A stretch of 64,000 nucleotides of DNA from Halobacteria archaeon AArc-dxtr1 (GTDB lineage: Archaea; Halobacteriota; Halobacteria; Halobacteriales; Natrialbaceae): NCBI GenBank assembly GCA_025517425.1, contig JAOPJY010000003.1:19367-83366 (forward strand), written 5' to 3'. The notes beneath the pieces were generated by a model that saw only the letters and a list, made by a program, of their open reading frames with translations, had not been told where the DNA came from and did not search any database. Positions 23,950 through 32,339 of this stretch are shown here, piece by piece. Position numbers and translations under genes: made by a program. The stretch's first letter is position 1. The number at the start of each line of letters is the position of its first letter.

Positions 23950-26319
23950 TTATAGCTCTGGAACCGTCAGGTGGAAGCCCCCGTCACGCGCTTCGACCAG
24001 ACAGAGATGGTACCCCTGTTTTCGGGACACGGTGACGTAACTCTGTTTTGAACTGCGGCTCAGGAAGCCACGCTTCGTCGCTTCCTCCGTTACCGCGAGC
24101 GCGCCCGGCTCGAAGTAACTCGTCGTCACACTGATCGCTGCGCCGAAGTCGGGGTAGGCTGCGGTGACCGCGGAGGCCGCCTCCTCGATCTCCTCGAGCA
24201 TCTCCTCGGTCGCTGGCTCTCGCGATTCGTTGAACATCACCGCGACCAGCGGCGTCCCCATCTTGTCGAAGGCGACGAGGTCGAAGTCCACCTCGGTGGG
24301 ACCCTCCTCGTTCTCGTCTTCGTCCAGCGAAATTCCGGCGTGAAGCTCGATGCGGTCGATACGCGGGATGACGTCGTAGAGGTCTGCCAGCCCGGCCGTG
24401 TGACCGGTGTCCCGAATCTCGAACAGCAGCGTTTCGGTCAGCCAGTCGACGAACTGGTACTCGATCGTCGAGGCGAGAAACGCGTCGAAGGGCTGTCCGG
24501 TTACCGTTACCTCGTCGGCGTCGAACTCGGTGTGGTGTTCGAGCTGGAGGTTCGACGAAACCTCGCTTCGCTCCGCACTGCCCTCGTGGGCCGCGTTGAG
24601 CGTCGGATCGCTTTTCGAGGCGTATCGGACGAACAGATTGGTTCCCGGCAGCGCTCGTTCGGGCGAGAGCTGCTCACCGCCGCCGCTGCCCGAACCGACG
24701 TCTAAACTTCGCGCTCGCTCCTGCTCGAGCTGTCCTTCGAGTGACTCGATTCGTCCCTGCAGTTGCTCGATCGTCGAGGCGAGTTCCCGGTTCTTTGCGC
24801 GCAGTTTCTCCCGGTCGTCCTCGAGTGCCTCCTGCTTTGCGACCAGTGCATCCCGCTGATCGGTGACCTGCTGTAGCTGCTCGGTGAGTGCGGCGAGTCT
24901 GTCGCCGGCAGCTCGCTCCCCTCCCGCCTCGCCACCGCCTGCTGCCTGCGAGGCGACGTCGGCCGTGGCCTCTTCCCCGACTGCACTCGCTGTTTGGCCG
25001 CGTGAACGCTCCCGCTGGCCGGACGTGTCCGCACTCGACTGATCGGGCGCTTCGTCCGGCGTCGGCGGCTGTGACCGCTCGGGGTCGATCGACGGAATGC
25101 GCCGCGTCTCGCGCCACTGTGCCTCCTGCTCGAAGCGCGCCTTTTGGTCGCCGTCCTCGCTGCTCGCCGCCTGCCCGCTCTCTTCCTGCGGTGTACTGGC
25201 TTCTTGACTGGTGGGCTTCTCGGGCGATTCGGGAGGCACTGTCGCGTCGCCGCTGTCGGTGGTCGACTCCACATCGATCGTCTCGTCGCGGTCTTCGGCA
25301 GCACCACCTTCCGTCGGTGTCGACTCGTCCGGTCCCGACTCCACGCCGGCTTCCGCCTCGTCGTCTGGAGGAGAACTGACACCGTCGTCGGATGCGTCCT
25401 CGACGGTCTCGCCGGTTTCGGGCGAGGCGCTCCCGGTGTCGTTGTCTGTCTGTGGACTCACGGAGTGGCTCGAGCCCGAATTGACGGGTGAATCGGATTC
25501 GGGCGCCGCGGCGGCCGCATCGACGGCGCCGTCACTCGGTCCGGCCGCCAGCGGATCCGTCTCGCGCTCGGTTGGCGCTGTCTCGGTGACCGGTTCCGTC
25601 TCTTCACCCGCCCCGTTATCGAGCTTCGGATCGTCTTCTCCGGCCGCAGACACGGCGTTTTCGGTGACTGCCGTCTCTGGTTCAGGGACGCTGGTCGTCG
25701 GTTCGGTAGTGCTGGTCGTCGGTTCGGTAGTGCTGGTCGTCGGCTCGGTGGTGTTTTCTGTCTCTGGTTCGGGTTCGTTCGGGCTCGGAACGTCGGTAAC
25801 CTCGATGTCGACGTCGACGACCTCGTAGATGCCGACCTCGTCGTCGGCGCGTTCGAAGGCCTCGTCACCCGTGAGGAGGCGCTCTGAGTTGCCGATGTAG
25901 GCCGCCGCCATCCGGCGCCCGCCGTAGTAGACAGCGTAGTAGTCGCCCGAGAGCACCTGCTCTGAGAGTTCGACGTAGCCGGTAAACGAGCCATTCTGCA
26001 GCGTGCTATCGACCTCCGACAGTGACGTCTCGTTTGTGTAGTAGTTCGCCTGCGTCGAGCCACCCTGTGCTTGCATCGCACAGAGGAGCGGAAGTGAGGG
26101 TGCCGGTGCGGCGTAGACGGTGCCTGAAGCGTGTTCGAAGTCGTCGATGGTGCCGTCGACGACGCCGACGATACGGCCGTTGAGCATAAACAGCCACGAC
26201 GGTCCGGTCGTGACCGCACCCGAGAAGCCGTTGTTCGCGAGCGTGGTGAGTTCCTCGTACCCGCCGCTGAAGGTGCGGGAATCCCAGCGCTCGACGCGCT
26301 CTTGCGTGCGCGAGTCCAT
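23950..26319 (-). CDS. Large haloarchaeal protein with Thr/Pro-repeat linker and coiled coil
   Basis: A 789-residue protein in four parts. Residues 1-165 form an N-terminal globular domain (RTFSGGYEELTTLANNGFSG onward). A long acidic disordered linker follows, with the repeat TTEPTTS three times near 190-215. Residues about 500-590 are a coiled coil (LTEQLQQVTDQRDALVAKQE onward). The last 190 residues form a second globular domain ending in KQSYVTVSRKQGYHLCLVEA. There is no signal peptide, so it is likely cytoplasmic. The ATG at 26319 is chosen because upstream frame is Arg-rich and overlaps the UPF0058 gene. Role unknown; size and linker suggest a scaffold. Confidence 0.78.
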   Translation of the reverse strand: MDSRTQERVERWDSRTFSGGYEELTTLANNGFSGAVTTGPSWLFMLNGRIVGVVDGTIDDFEHASGTVYAAPAPSLPLLCAMQAQGGSTQANYYTNETSLSEVDSTLQNGSFTGYVELSEQVLSGDYYAVYYGGRRMAAAYIGNSERLLTGDEAFERADDEVGIYEVVDVDIEVTDVPSPNEPEPETENTTEPTTSTTEPTTSTTEPTTSVPEPETAVTENAVSAAGEDDPKLDNGAGEETEPVTETAPTERETDPLAAGPSDGAVDAAAAAPESDSPVNSGSSHSVSPQTDNDTGSASPETGETVEDASDDGVSSPPDDEAEAGVESGPDESTPTEGGAAEDRDETIDVESTTDSGDATVPPESPEKPTSQEASTPQEESGQAASSEDGDQKARFEQEAQWRETRRIPSIDPERSQPPTPDEAPDQSSADTSGQRERSRGQTASAVGEEATADVASQAAGGGEAGGERAAGDRLAALTEQLQQVTDQRDALVAKQEALEDDREKLRAKNRELASTIEQLQGRIESLEGQLEQERARSLDVGSGSGGGEQLSPERALPGTNLFVRYASKSDPTLNAAHEGSAERSEVSSNLQLEHHTEFDADEVTVTGQPFDAFLASTIEYQFVDWLTETLLFEIRDTGHTAGLADLYDVIPRIDRIELHAGISLDEDENEEGPTEVDFDLVAFDKMGTPLVAVMFNESREPATEEMLEEIEEAASAVTAAYPDFGAAISVTTSYFEPGALAVTEEATKRGFLSRSSKQSYVTVSRKQGYHLCLVEARDGGFHLTVPEL

Positions 26320-26357
26320 GCCGCCAACAAGCCGGAACCGGACTAAATACGTTTCGC

Positions 26358-26636
26358 CTAGATCTTCGATTCGGCGTCGTCGGCGAGCTCTTGCATCCGC
26401 TTGCCGATCCGGCCGGCGCTCGAGAACTCGTCTTCGCTCATCGCACCCGCGAGCGCGTTCCCAAGCACGAAGACGGCGTGTTTGTGTTCGCTCTTGGATT
26501 TGTGAACGTGGGAGGGATCGACGTCGAGCTGGTGATAGGCGTCGAAGAGGCTCTCGTCCACCTCCTCGCGCTCCGAGAAGTACTCCATGATGACGACGAG
26601 CTCTTGGTGGAGCTCGAGGAGTTCGTCCTTGTGCAT
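26358..26636 (-). CDS. UPF0058 family protein
   Basis: A 92-residue helical protein: MHKDELLELHQELVVIMEYF, VDPSHVHKSKSEHKHAVFVL and a C-terminal helix. This is the haloarchaeal UPF0058 family of unknown function. A second, more diverged member is at 46597-46827. It lies 38 bp upstream of the large linker protein on the same strand and may be cotranscribed with it. Confidence 0.87.
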   Translation of the reverse strand: MHKDELLELHQELVVIMEYFSEREEVDESLFDAYHQLDVDPSHVHKSKSEHKHAVFVLGNALAGAMSEDEFSSAGRIGKRMQELADDAESKI

Positions 26637-26734
26637 ACACCGCCGTACGAACGGTTTCGGTTTAAGGGTTGTGTGCAATTCGGACACATATCGGCGCGGC
26701 ACTCGCGAGGCGTCCGTCCCGTCTCGGGAGGCAT

Positions 26735-27373
26735 TTACTGTCGCCACATCGCTGCTGCCAGCAGGAAGATCCACGCGCCAAACGCGGCGGCAGCGAGCAG
26801 TTCGGGCACCGCGAACCACCCCATTGGATCCTCACCGACTCGCCGCGAGAGCAGCCATGCCAGCCAGATTACTGGCTGGCTGATTCCGAGCCAGATCGAG
26901 GTCAGTCCCAGCCGGACTCGCTCCGTGAGGACGAGCCCAGACCCATACATCCACTGAGCGACGGGGCCCAGCGCGAAGTACAGCAGGGCTGCTGGACCGT
27001 GGAGATCGGTGCCGAGGTAGACGTCAGTGTGATCGAGGAAGAACACGCCGACGCCGACGAGAGAGATCGTCGCGACGGCTACCAGTGCAATGCCCGCGCG
27101 TTCGAGAGTGGCCTGGCTTTCGATCCAGAGACGCCACGCAAACGGGATTCCGAGCAGACCACCCAGCACGAGACCACCGTTGAACAGCCAGAACGTCTCC
27201 GCGCCGAGACGGCCCATATCCGAGAGGGCGCGATCGCTCCAGGTGAACGTCTCTGTGGGTGCCAGCAGCGACGAGAGGACGATCGTACCGATCGCGACGA
27301 GTGGAGCCAGTAGGCCGCAAGCGGCTGCGGCTCGAACCGCCTGCTGGTTCCGCCCGCGATATGTCTCCGACAT
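26735..27373 (-). CDS. DUF998 family membrane protein
   Basis: A 212-residue protein with six hydrophobic segments. The first loop contains FTWSDRALSDMGRLGAETFW, the diagnostic S-D-L/MG motif of DUF998, and later HTDVYLGTDLHGPAALLYFA, where His residues near the membrane face are conserved. Function of the family is unknown; it is spread in archaea and actinobacteria. The gene stands alone between the UPF0058 gene and the sensor kinase. Confidence 0.85.
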   Translation of the reverse strand: MSETYRGRNQQAVRAAAACGLLAPLVAIGTIVLSSLLAPTETFTWSDRALSDMGRLGAETFWLFNGGLVLGGLLGIPFAWRLWIESQATLERAGIALVAVATISLVGVGVFFLDHTDVYLGTDLHGPAALLYFALGPVAQWMYGSGLVLTERVRLGLTSIWLGISQPVIWLAWLLSRRVGEDPMGWFAVPELLAAAAFGAWIFLLAAAMWRQ

Positions 27374-27442
27374 ATCGGTCCGATCAAACTAGAGTCACAT
27401 CAAGTTACCCCACGGGCGGGACAGTCACGTCGATGGAGTGGG

Positions 27443-28900
27443 TTAGGAACCCGACGTTGGAAGCACGACCGTGACAACGTTTCCGCCCTCGGGATGGGAG
27501 TCGTACTGCAACTCGCCGCCGAGTTCCGCGACAATCCACGACACTAACCAGAGACCGAGTCCGCTCCCGTGGCGAAGCGGGGTGATCTCGTCGGCCTCGA
27601 AGATGAGGGTTCGCTGGGTCGGATCGATTTCGGGCCCTTCGTCAGCGACGGAGAGTGAGACCGCGCCGCCCGACCGGTCTACGGCGACCGAGACGCGTGG
27701 CTCGTCGATCTCGGCGTGTTCGACCGCGTTTTCGAGAAGTTCCTCAACGGCGGCCTGGAGGCGCGGATCCACCGAGACGTCTGCTTCCTCACCCACGTGG
27801 AGTTCGACCGTCGCGGCCGGGTAGCGGTCCTGGACGGTTGCCGTTGCATCCGACATGATCGCCACGAGCGAAACGGGATCACGTTCGGCGTCACTCTCCA
27901 GAACGGTGTCGACCAGCGTCTTGGCGCGTTCGGAGAGGTCGAGTAGCCCGGCGGCAGCCGTCGCCACCTCCGTCGCGTACTCGACGTGGCGCTCGTCTTC
28001 GAGTTCGTCTGCGAGGAGGTTGGCAAAGCCGATGACCGCGTTCAGGTCGTTTCGCATATCGTGGCGCAACACCCGATGGAGGACAGTGAGCTGCCGTTCG
28101 CGGTTTTTCAGCGACGTGATGTCACGCCCTTCGGGTACCAGCCTCTGGACCGTTCCGTCGTCGTCGCTGATCGGCCTGATCGAGAAATCGATAACCGCCT
28201 GGCGCGCCTGACCACGGATGGTGAGTTGCTCTCTGAAGAATTCGCCCTCGCTGGCGCGCTCAACCCCGCGACGGACGGTCTCAGTGGCGCGATCTGTCTC
28301 GATCCAGTGAGTCTCCCACAGGGGCTTTCCGACGACGTCATCGCGATTTAGTCCACCGAACTGCAGGGCCGTCTCGTTGATTTCGACGACCGTTCCGTCA
28401 GCCTCTAGCAGGCCCGTAAACTGGTAGGTGTTGTTGAAGACGGCCTCGAACTGTCGCTGGCGGCGCTTTCGACTCGATAGATCGCGAAAGATGCCGGTGA
28501 ATAGCTGTCTCCCATCGTATTCGTGCTCGCGCAAACTGATCAGCACTGGGACCTCGTGGCCCTCGCGGTGGAGCGCCGGCAGTTCGACGCCATCCCAGTC
28601 GATGTGTTTCTCACCGGTTCTGACGTACTTCTTCAATCCCGCGAGGTGAGCGCCCTGGAGCCGTTCGGGGATGAGTTCGAGCTTCGACTCACCGATCAAC
28701 TCGTCCGGACTGTAGCCGAGAATTGTCTCGATAGCGGGGTTCGCGTAGACGATCGTGCTCGTCTCGTCGATCGTCAACACGCCTTCGGAGGTGTTCTCCA
28801 CCAGCGTCTCGAAAAAGGCCGAATCGGTCCGTGGATCGATCCGAGCCGACTCGCCATCTCCTGGCTCGTCGTCGCCGGTCCGGTTTCTCACGTGCTTCAC
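27443..28900 (-). CDS. PAS-PAS sensor histidine kinase
   Basis: A 485-residue cytosolic kinase without membrane segments. Two PAS domains (about 26-145 and 150-270, the first with VYANPAIETILGYSPDELIG) precede a HisKA-like helix with the phospho-accepting His in LHRVLRHDMRNDLNAVIGFA. The HATPase domain shows an N box (LLENAVEHAE), a G1 box (VADEGPEI) and HGSGLGLWLV. This is the usual haloarchaeal soluble PAS kinase, probably sensing a redox or light-related ligand. A single-domain response regulator is encoded at 31791-32243, too far away to assume a pair. Confidence 0.92.
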   Translation of the reverse strand: MKHVRNRTGDDEPGDGESARIDPRTDSAFFETLVENTSEGVLTIDETSTIVYANPAIETILGYSPDELIGESKLELIPERLQGAHLAGLKKYVRTGEKHIDWDGVELPALHREGHEVPVLISLREHEYDGRQLFTGIFRDLSSRKRRQRQFEAVFNNTYQFTGLLEADGTVVEINETALQFGGLNRDDVVGKPLWETHWIETDRATETVRRGVERASEGEFFREQLTIRGQARQAVIDFSIRPISDDDGTVQRLVPEGRDITSLKNRERQLTVLHRVLRHDMRNDLNAVIGFANLLADELEDERHVEYATEVATAAAGLLDLSERAKTLVDTVLESDAERDPVSLVAIMSDATATVQDRYPAATVELHVGEEADVSVDPRLQAAVEELLENAVEHAEIDEPRVSVAVDRSGGAVSLSVADEGPEIDPTQRTLIFEADEITPLRHGSGLGLWLVSWIVAELGGELQYDSHPEGGNVVTVVLPTSGS

Positions 28901-28965
28901 AGAGCCGCGGCCTGCATAAACGTGTTCTGGCTCACAATTAGTGAACCACCGATCCGTTCGCGCGC

Positions 28966-30156
28966 TCAGTCTGCGGTGGCCGTGACGTCATCCTCGCGGT
29001 GACCGGCGGGGAACCACGCGAGTTCGTGGTCGGCCGTCACACGGACGGCGACGCGCTCGTCTAAGTCGATGTGGTCGGAGTGGTTGTGCATGCACTCGAT
29101 GGTTTCGCCGGTGTCCAACTCGACGCGGTAGAGGACCGTCGGTCCGAGATAGCGCCGGTAGACGACGGTGCCGTCGGCCTCTGCCTCGTCGGCGACCGGG
29201 TAGGCGGTGACGTCGTCGGGGCGGACGAGCAGGTCGATCCACGAGCCGTCGTACTCGGGGACGAGTCCGTGGACGTTCTCTCGGAGGACCCGACCCAGCG
29301 AGGTGTCGACGTGGTCGCCCCGAACCGCGCCAGCCAGGAAGCTCGCGTGACCGAGAAAGCCCGCAACGAAGCGAGACTCGGGCTGCTGGAAGATCTGTTC
29401 GGGCGTGTCGATCTGCTCGATCGTCCCGGCGTTCATCACGGCGACGCGATCGGAGACAGAGAGCGCTTCCTCCTGGTCGTGGGTTACCGAGATGGCGGTG
29501 ACGCCGGTCTCTTTGATAATCCGCCGTACCTCCTCGCGCATCTCTACACGCAGATCGACGTCGAGATTGGAGAACGGCTCGTCGAGCAGGAGGATTTCCG
29601 GCTCGGGTGCGAGCGAGCGAGCCAGCGCAACCCGCTGTTGTTGTCCCCCCGAGAGCTGCTCTGGTCGGCTCGAGCCGTGCTCCGTGAGTCCGACCAGTGC
29701 GAGAAGATCGTCGACGCGTTGTTCGCGTTCGTCCGCCGGGAGGTCCTGAATCCCGAACGCGACGTTCTCGCGGGCAGTCATGTGCGGAAAGAGGGCGAAC
29801 TCCTGAAAGACGACTCCAATCCCGCGCTGTTCGGGTGGATGGAATTGGCCGTCGCCGGCGACGGCCTCCTCACCGAGCCGGATCTCTCCGCCATCCGGCC
29901 GCTCGAGGCCCGCGATGAGCCGGAGCGTTGTCGTCTTTCCACAGCCAGAGGGGCCGAGTAGCGTCAGAATCTCGCCATCGCGAACGGAAATCGATAACTC
30001 AGAAATGACGTCCTCGTTCCCGTACTGCTTCGATACGCCCTCGAGTTGGAGGACGGGTTCGCTGGTCGCGCCAGCGCTCGCACTCGACCTCGCCGAATCG
30101 GAGCGCCCGCGTTCGGCTATCGTTCCGTCCTCGGTAAGCAGTTGTCCGTTCCCCAT
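28966..30156 (-). CDS. Iron(III)/spermidine-type ABC transporter ATP-binding protein
   Basis: A 396-residue ATPase. Walker A GPSGCGKTT at 68-76, signature LSGGQQQ at 168-174, Walker B ILLLDEP at 188-194 and switch His in ISVTHDQEEA. The C-terminal 130 residues form a TOBE-like beta domain (WIDLLVRPDDVTAYPV). Closest in pattern to FbpC/PotA ATPases. A DtxR-like inverted repeat between its TATA box and start makes iron import the likely role. Binding-protein and permease genes are not adjacent, so it is an orphan subunit here. The first 35 residues are a Ser/Ala-rich extension, which could mean a later start. Confidence 0.87.
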   Translation of the reverse strand: MGNGQLLTEDGTIAERGRSDSARSSASAGATSEPVLQLEGVSKQYGNEDVISELSISVRDGEILTLLGPSGCGKTTTLRLIAGLERPDGGEIRLGEEAVAGDGQFHPPEQRGIGVVFQEFALFPHMTARENVAFGIQDLPADEREQRVDDLLALVGLTEHGSSRPEQLSGGQQQRVALARSLAPEPEILLLDEPFSNLDVDLRVEMREEVRRIIKETGVTAISVTHDQEEALSVSDRVAVMNAGTIEQIDTPEQIFQQPESRFVAGFLGHASFLAGAVRGDHVDTSLGRVLRENVHGLVPEYDGSWIDLLVRPDDVTAYPVADEAEADGTVVYRRYLGPTVLYRVELDTGETIECMHNHSDHIDLDERVAVRVTADHELAWFPAGHREDDVTATAD

Positions 30157-30190
30157 GGGGCCTCGCCCGGCTCGAGCCGGTGTTCGTTCA

Positions 30191-30206
30191 TTTAGGGCAG
30201 CCTAAA
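30191..30206 (-). promoter_or_regulatory. DtxR/SirR-type iron operator and promoter of the ABC ATPase gene
   Basis: TTTAGG-gcag-CCTAAA is a symmetric site matching the TTAGG-N4-CCTAA core bound by DtxR-type metal repressors. It lies just downstream of a minus-strand TATA-like CTATAAGTG (30208-30216) and over the expected transcript start, where a repressor would block transcription when iron is plentiful. Confidence 0.6.
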
Positions 30207-30236
30207 ACACTTATAGTTGCCGGTTGGAAGCGATGC

Positions 30237-30707
30237 CTACAGCTCGACGCCACTCGGGATCAGGCTGTGCTGGCGCAGGAGGTTCCCCGTTTCGTCGTAC
30301 ACCAGAAACGTCCGCTTGTCGTAGGTGACGAACGGCTCGCCGTCGATCGTGATCGCCACCTCGTAGCGACCCTCCCCGGCCGTGGCCGTCTCCCCGTAGC
30401 CGCGAGCGGCGTCGACGAACTGTAACACACCATCGGCTGGCGCATTGAGTTCGAGGATAAACTCGCCAGTGACACGGTTCGTGACGCTGACGACGCCCGC
30501 ACTCTCCTCGTCTATGGGCTCTCGCAGCCTGAACGAGGCATCGGTCTCCTCGGCTGCGAGCACTTCGCCCTCGGCGTCTGTGAGGCGCTCTCGAATCATC
30601 TCCGTCGACCCCGTTACGTCGATCGAGACCACTGGCTTGGCTGGCTCGCCCTCGGTCTCGGCCCAGTCGACGTTGCTCACGTCCAGGGTGAAATCCTCGC
30701 GCCTCAT
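30237..30707 (-). CDS. Conserved haloarchaeal protein, DUF5793-like
   Basis: A 156-residue protein beginning MRREDFTLDVSNVDWAE. It is beta-rich and acidic throughout with no membrane segment. It resembles the haloarchaeal DUF5793 family of unknown function, a call made from the N-terminal pattern only. The ATG at 30707 is chosen because the upstream frame overlaps the divergent methyltransferase promoter. Its 3' end is about 30 bp from the promoter region of the ABC ATPase gene, and the two are probably separate units. Confidence 0.7.
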   Translation of the reverse strand: MRREDFTLDVSNVDWAETEGEPAKPVVSIDVTGSTEMIRERLTDAEGEVLAAEETDASFRLREPIDEESAGVVSVTNRVTGEFILELNAPADGVLQFVDAARGYGETATAGEGRYEVAITIDGEPFVTYDKRTFLVYDETGNLLRQHSLIPSGVEL

Positions 30708-30828
30708 TCGGTAGCTGACGGTTAGGACTCCGACGGTATGAACGTAACGCACGGCGCACTCTTCGCCGGGTACTCGGTTCGCGTCGCACCGAACGCTTTT
30801 TCGCTCCCTCGACGCAAACTGCGTCGAA

Positions 30829-31464
30829 ATGGACCGCCGAACCGACGTCCGGGCCACCTACGACCGGATCGCCTCACACTTTGCAGCCACGCGGGAGTAC
30901 GCCTGGCCCGAGGTCGAAACGTTCCTCGAGGCCGCCCCCGACCGTGGGATCGGACTCGACCTGGGCTGTGGTAACTGCAGACATGCGGAACTCCTCGCCG
31001 GGCAACTGGATCGCGTGATCGGCCTCGACGTCAGTCGCGGGCTGCTCGAAACCGGACGCAATCGGGCTATCGATCGCGGGTTCGACGTCGATCTCGTCCA
31101 CGGTGACGCCGCCTCTCTGCCGCTTACAGCCGACACCGTCGACGTCGCAGTCTACGTCGCGACGCTACACCATCTCCCGACGCGGGAGAGCCGTCGCCAG
31201 AGCCTCGACGAACTCGCCCGCGTACTGGCCCCGGACAGTCGAGCACTCATCAGCGCGTGGTCGACCGCCCACGACCGCTTCGAGGGGACGGAGTCGTTCG
31301 ATACCACGGTCGAGTGGACACTTCCTGGCGGCGAGCGCGTCGACCGGTTCTATCACATCTACGCCCCCGACGCTTTCGAGCGCGATCTCGAGGCGAGTGA
31401 CATCGACCTCCTCGAGTGGGAACTGTCGAGCGGAAACTGTTATGCGACGGTCACATCCCCCTGA
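30829..31464 (+). CDS. Class I methyltransferase, Trm9/ALKBH8-like
   Basis: A 211-residue SAM-dependent methyltransferase. Motif I is IGLDLGCGNCRHAELL, the post-I acidic residue is in VIGLDVSRG, and the substrate side has YVATLHHLPTRESRRQSLDE and RVDRFYHIYAPD, the pattern of Trm9-type enzymes that finish wobble-uridine side chains in tRNA. Archaeal Trm9 homologues work with Trm112, and a Trm112-like gene is at 21742-21936. tRNA-Gly(TCC), with a wobble U, follows 55 bp downstream; any link is only suggestive. Confidence 0.85.
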   Translation: MDRRTDVRATYDRIASHFAATREYAWPEVETFLEAAPDRGIGLDLGCGNCRHAELLAGQLDRVIGLDVSRGLLETGRNRAIDRGFDVDLVHGDAASLPLTADTVDVAVYVATLHHLPTRESRRQSLDELARVLAPDSRALISAWSTAHDRFEGTESFDTTVEWTLPGGERVDRFYHIYAPDAFERDLEASDIDLLEWELSSGNCYATVTSP

Positions 31465-31519
31465 CGGGTCGGTCCAAAGAGGAAGTCACTTAAGGTCGTA
31501 TCTCGAACCGCCGGATGGA

Positions 31520-31590
31520 GCGCGGATGGTCTAGTGGTAGGACCTGAGCCTTCCAAGCTCATGGCCCGGGTTCAAATCCCGGTCCGCGCA
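31520..31590 (+). tRNA. tRNA-Gly(TCC)
   Basis: A complete cloverleaf: acceptor GCGCGGA pairs with TCCGCGC, the anticodon stem TGAGC/GCTCA encloses CTTCCAA with anticodon TCC, and the T arm is CCGGG-TTCAAAT-CCCGG. The discriminator base is A and CCA is not encoded. A TATA-like CTTAAGG lies upstream near 31489. The last 22 bases are repeated exactly 100 bp downstream. Confidence 0.95.
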
Positions 31591-31767
31591 TTCCTTCGGC
31601 GAACAATATCGTGAGCCGAAGGAATCGAATGAGGGATTCGAATCAGGGAGGAGCTACGCTTCGACCGTGGTTCAAATCCCGGTCCGCGCACTGTTTTCGA
31701 ATCTCCCGGATTCGGAAGCCAGCAAATCTTCGATTTGTGCTGCTTCGGCGAGCAAATCCGTGAGCCC
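31569..31767. repeat. Repeated tRNA-Gly 3' end and flanking sequence, probable att remnant
   Basis: The last 22 bases of the tRNA (31569-31590) recur without mismatch at 31669-31690. Behind each copy follows a related segment, CTTCGGCGAACAATATCGTG (from 31594) and CTTCGGCGAGCAAATCCGTG (from 31742), each ending in GAGCC. Such a duplicated tRNA end is what an integrative element leaves at its attachment sites. No integrase gene is present in the 78 bp between copies. Confidence 0.65.
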
Positions 31768-31790
31768 CAAGGCTTCACTCCCGGTGCCGA

Positions 31791-32243
31791 TTACGACGGC
31801 GTCGGTGGATGGCGGACGGTGTCGATCCAGAAGTTTTCGATCGCCTGGGCCATCGAGTTGAACTCGGCCATATCGTTCGGTTTGGTGAGGTAGGCGTTCG
31901 CAGCGTTGTCGTAGCTGCGCAGAATATCCTCTTCGGTCTCGGAACTCGAGAGGATGAGTATTGGCGGGGGCGGGTAGTCGAGTTCCCTGTTGAGTACGTC
32001 GAGTACCTCGAATCCATCTGTCCGTGGCAGATTTAGATCGAGGAGCACGAGGTCGGGGTGGGGATCTCCGTCTGCCTCTTGGCGCTGTTGGAAGTAGTCG
32101 GTGGCCCCTTTGCCGTCGGTGACGACGTGAAATTCGATTACGCTGTCCGTCACCGAAAACGCCTCCTGGGTGAGACGGACGTCGCCGGGATTGTCCTCGA
32201 CGAGCAGAATGTCGACTGGCTCGTCAGGCGTGTACTGGGTCAT
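31791..32243 (-). CDS. Single-domain response regulator
   Basis: A 150-residue receiver domain: acidic pair in DILLVEDNPGDVRLTQEAF, phospho-Asp in LVLLDLNLPRTDGFEVL, Ser/Thr in ILILSSSETEED, and the conserved Lys in YLTKPNDM. No output domain is present. It resembles the Rcp1-like receivers that work with phytochrome-type or PAS kinases. The ATG at 32243 is chosen because the conserved N-terminus starts there. The soluble kinase at 27443-28900 is a conceivable partner, without direct linkage. Confidence 0.9.
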   Translation of the reverse strand: MTQYTPDEPVDILLVEDNPGDVRLTQEAFSVTDSVIEFHVVTDGKGATDYFQQRQEADGDPHPDLVLLDLNLPRTDGFEVLDVLNRELDYPPPPILILSSSETEEDILRSYDNAANAYLTKPNDMAEFNSMAQAIENFWIDTVRHPPTPS

Positions 32244-32339
32244 GGCTCTACGTCTATTTAGTGTCGAGCGACCGTAAGGGCCCCTCCTAAACACTTGGAA
32301 TAGCCAGGCCTCTGCAAGCCGATAGCGGTGCGTCCCGAC

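Noticed and set aside
31572-31778. Minus-strand frame over the tRNA-Gly repeat
   Set aside because: Made of the antisense of the repeated tRNA end, with no protein-like composition.
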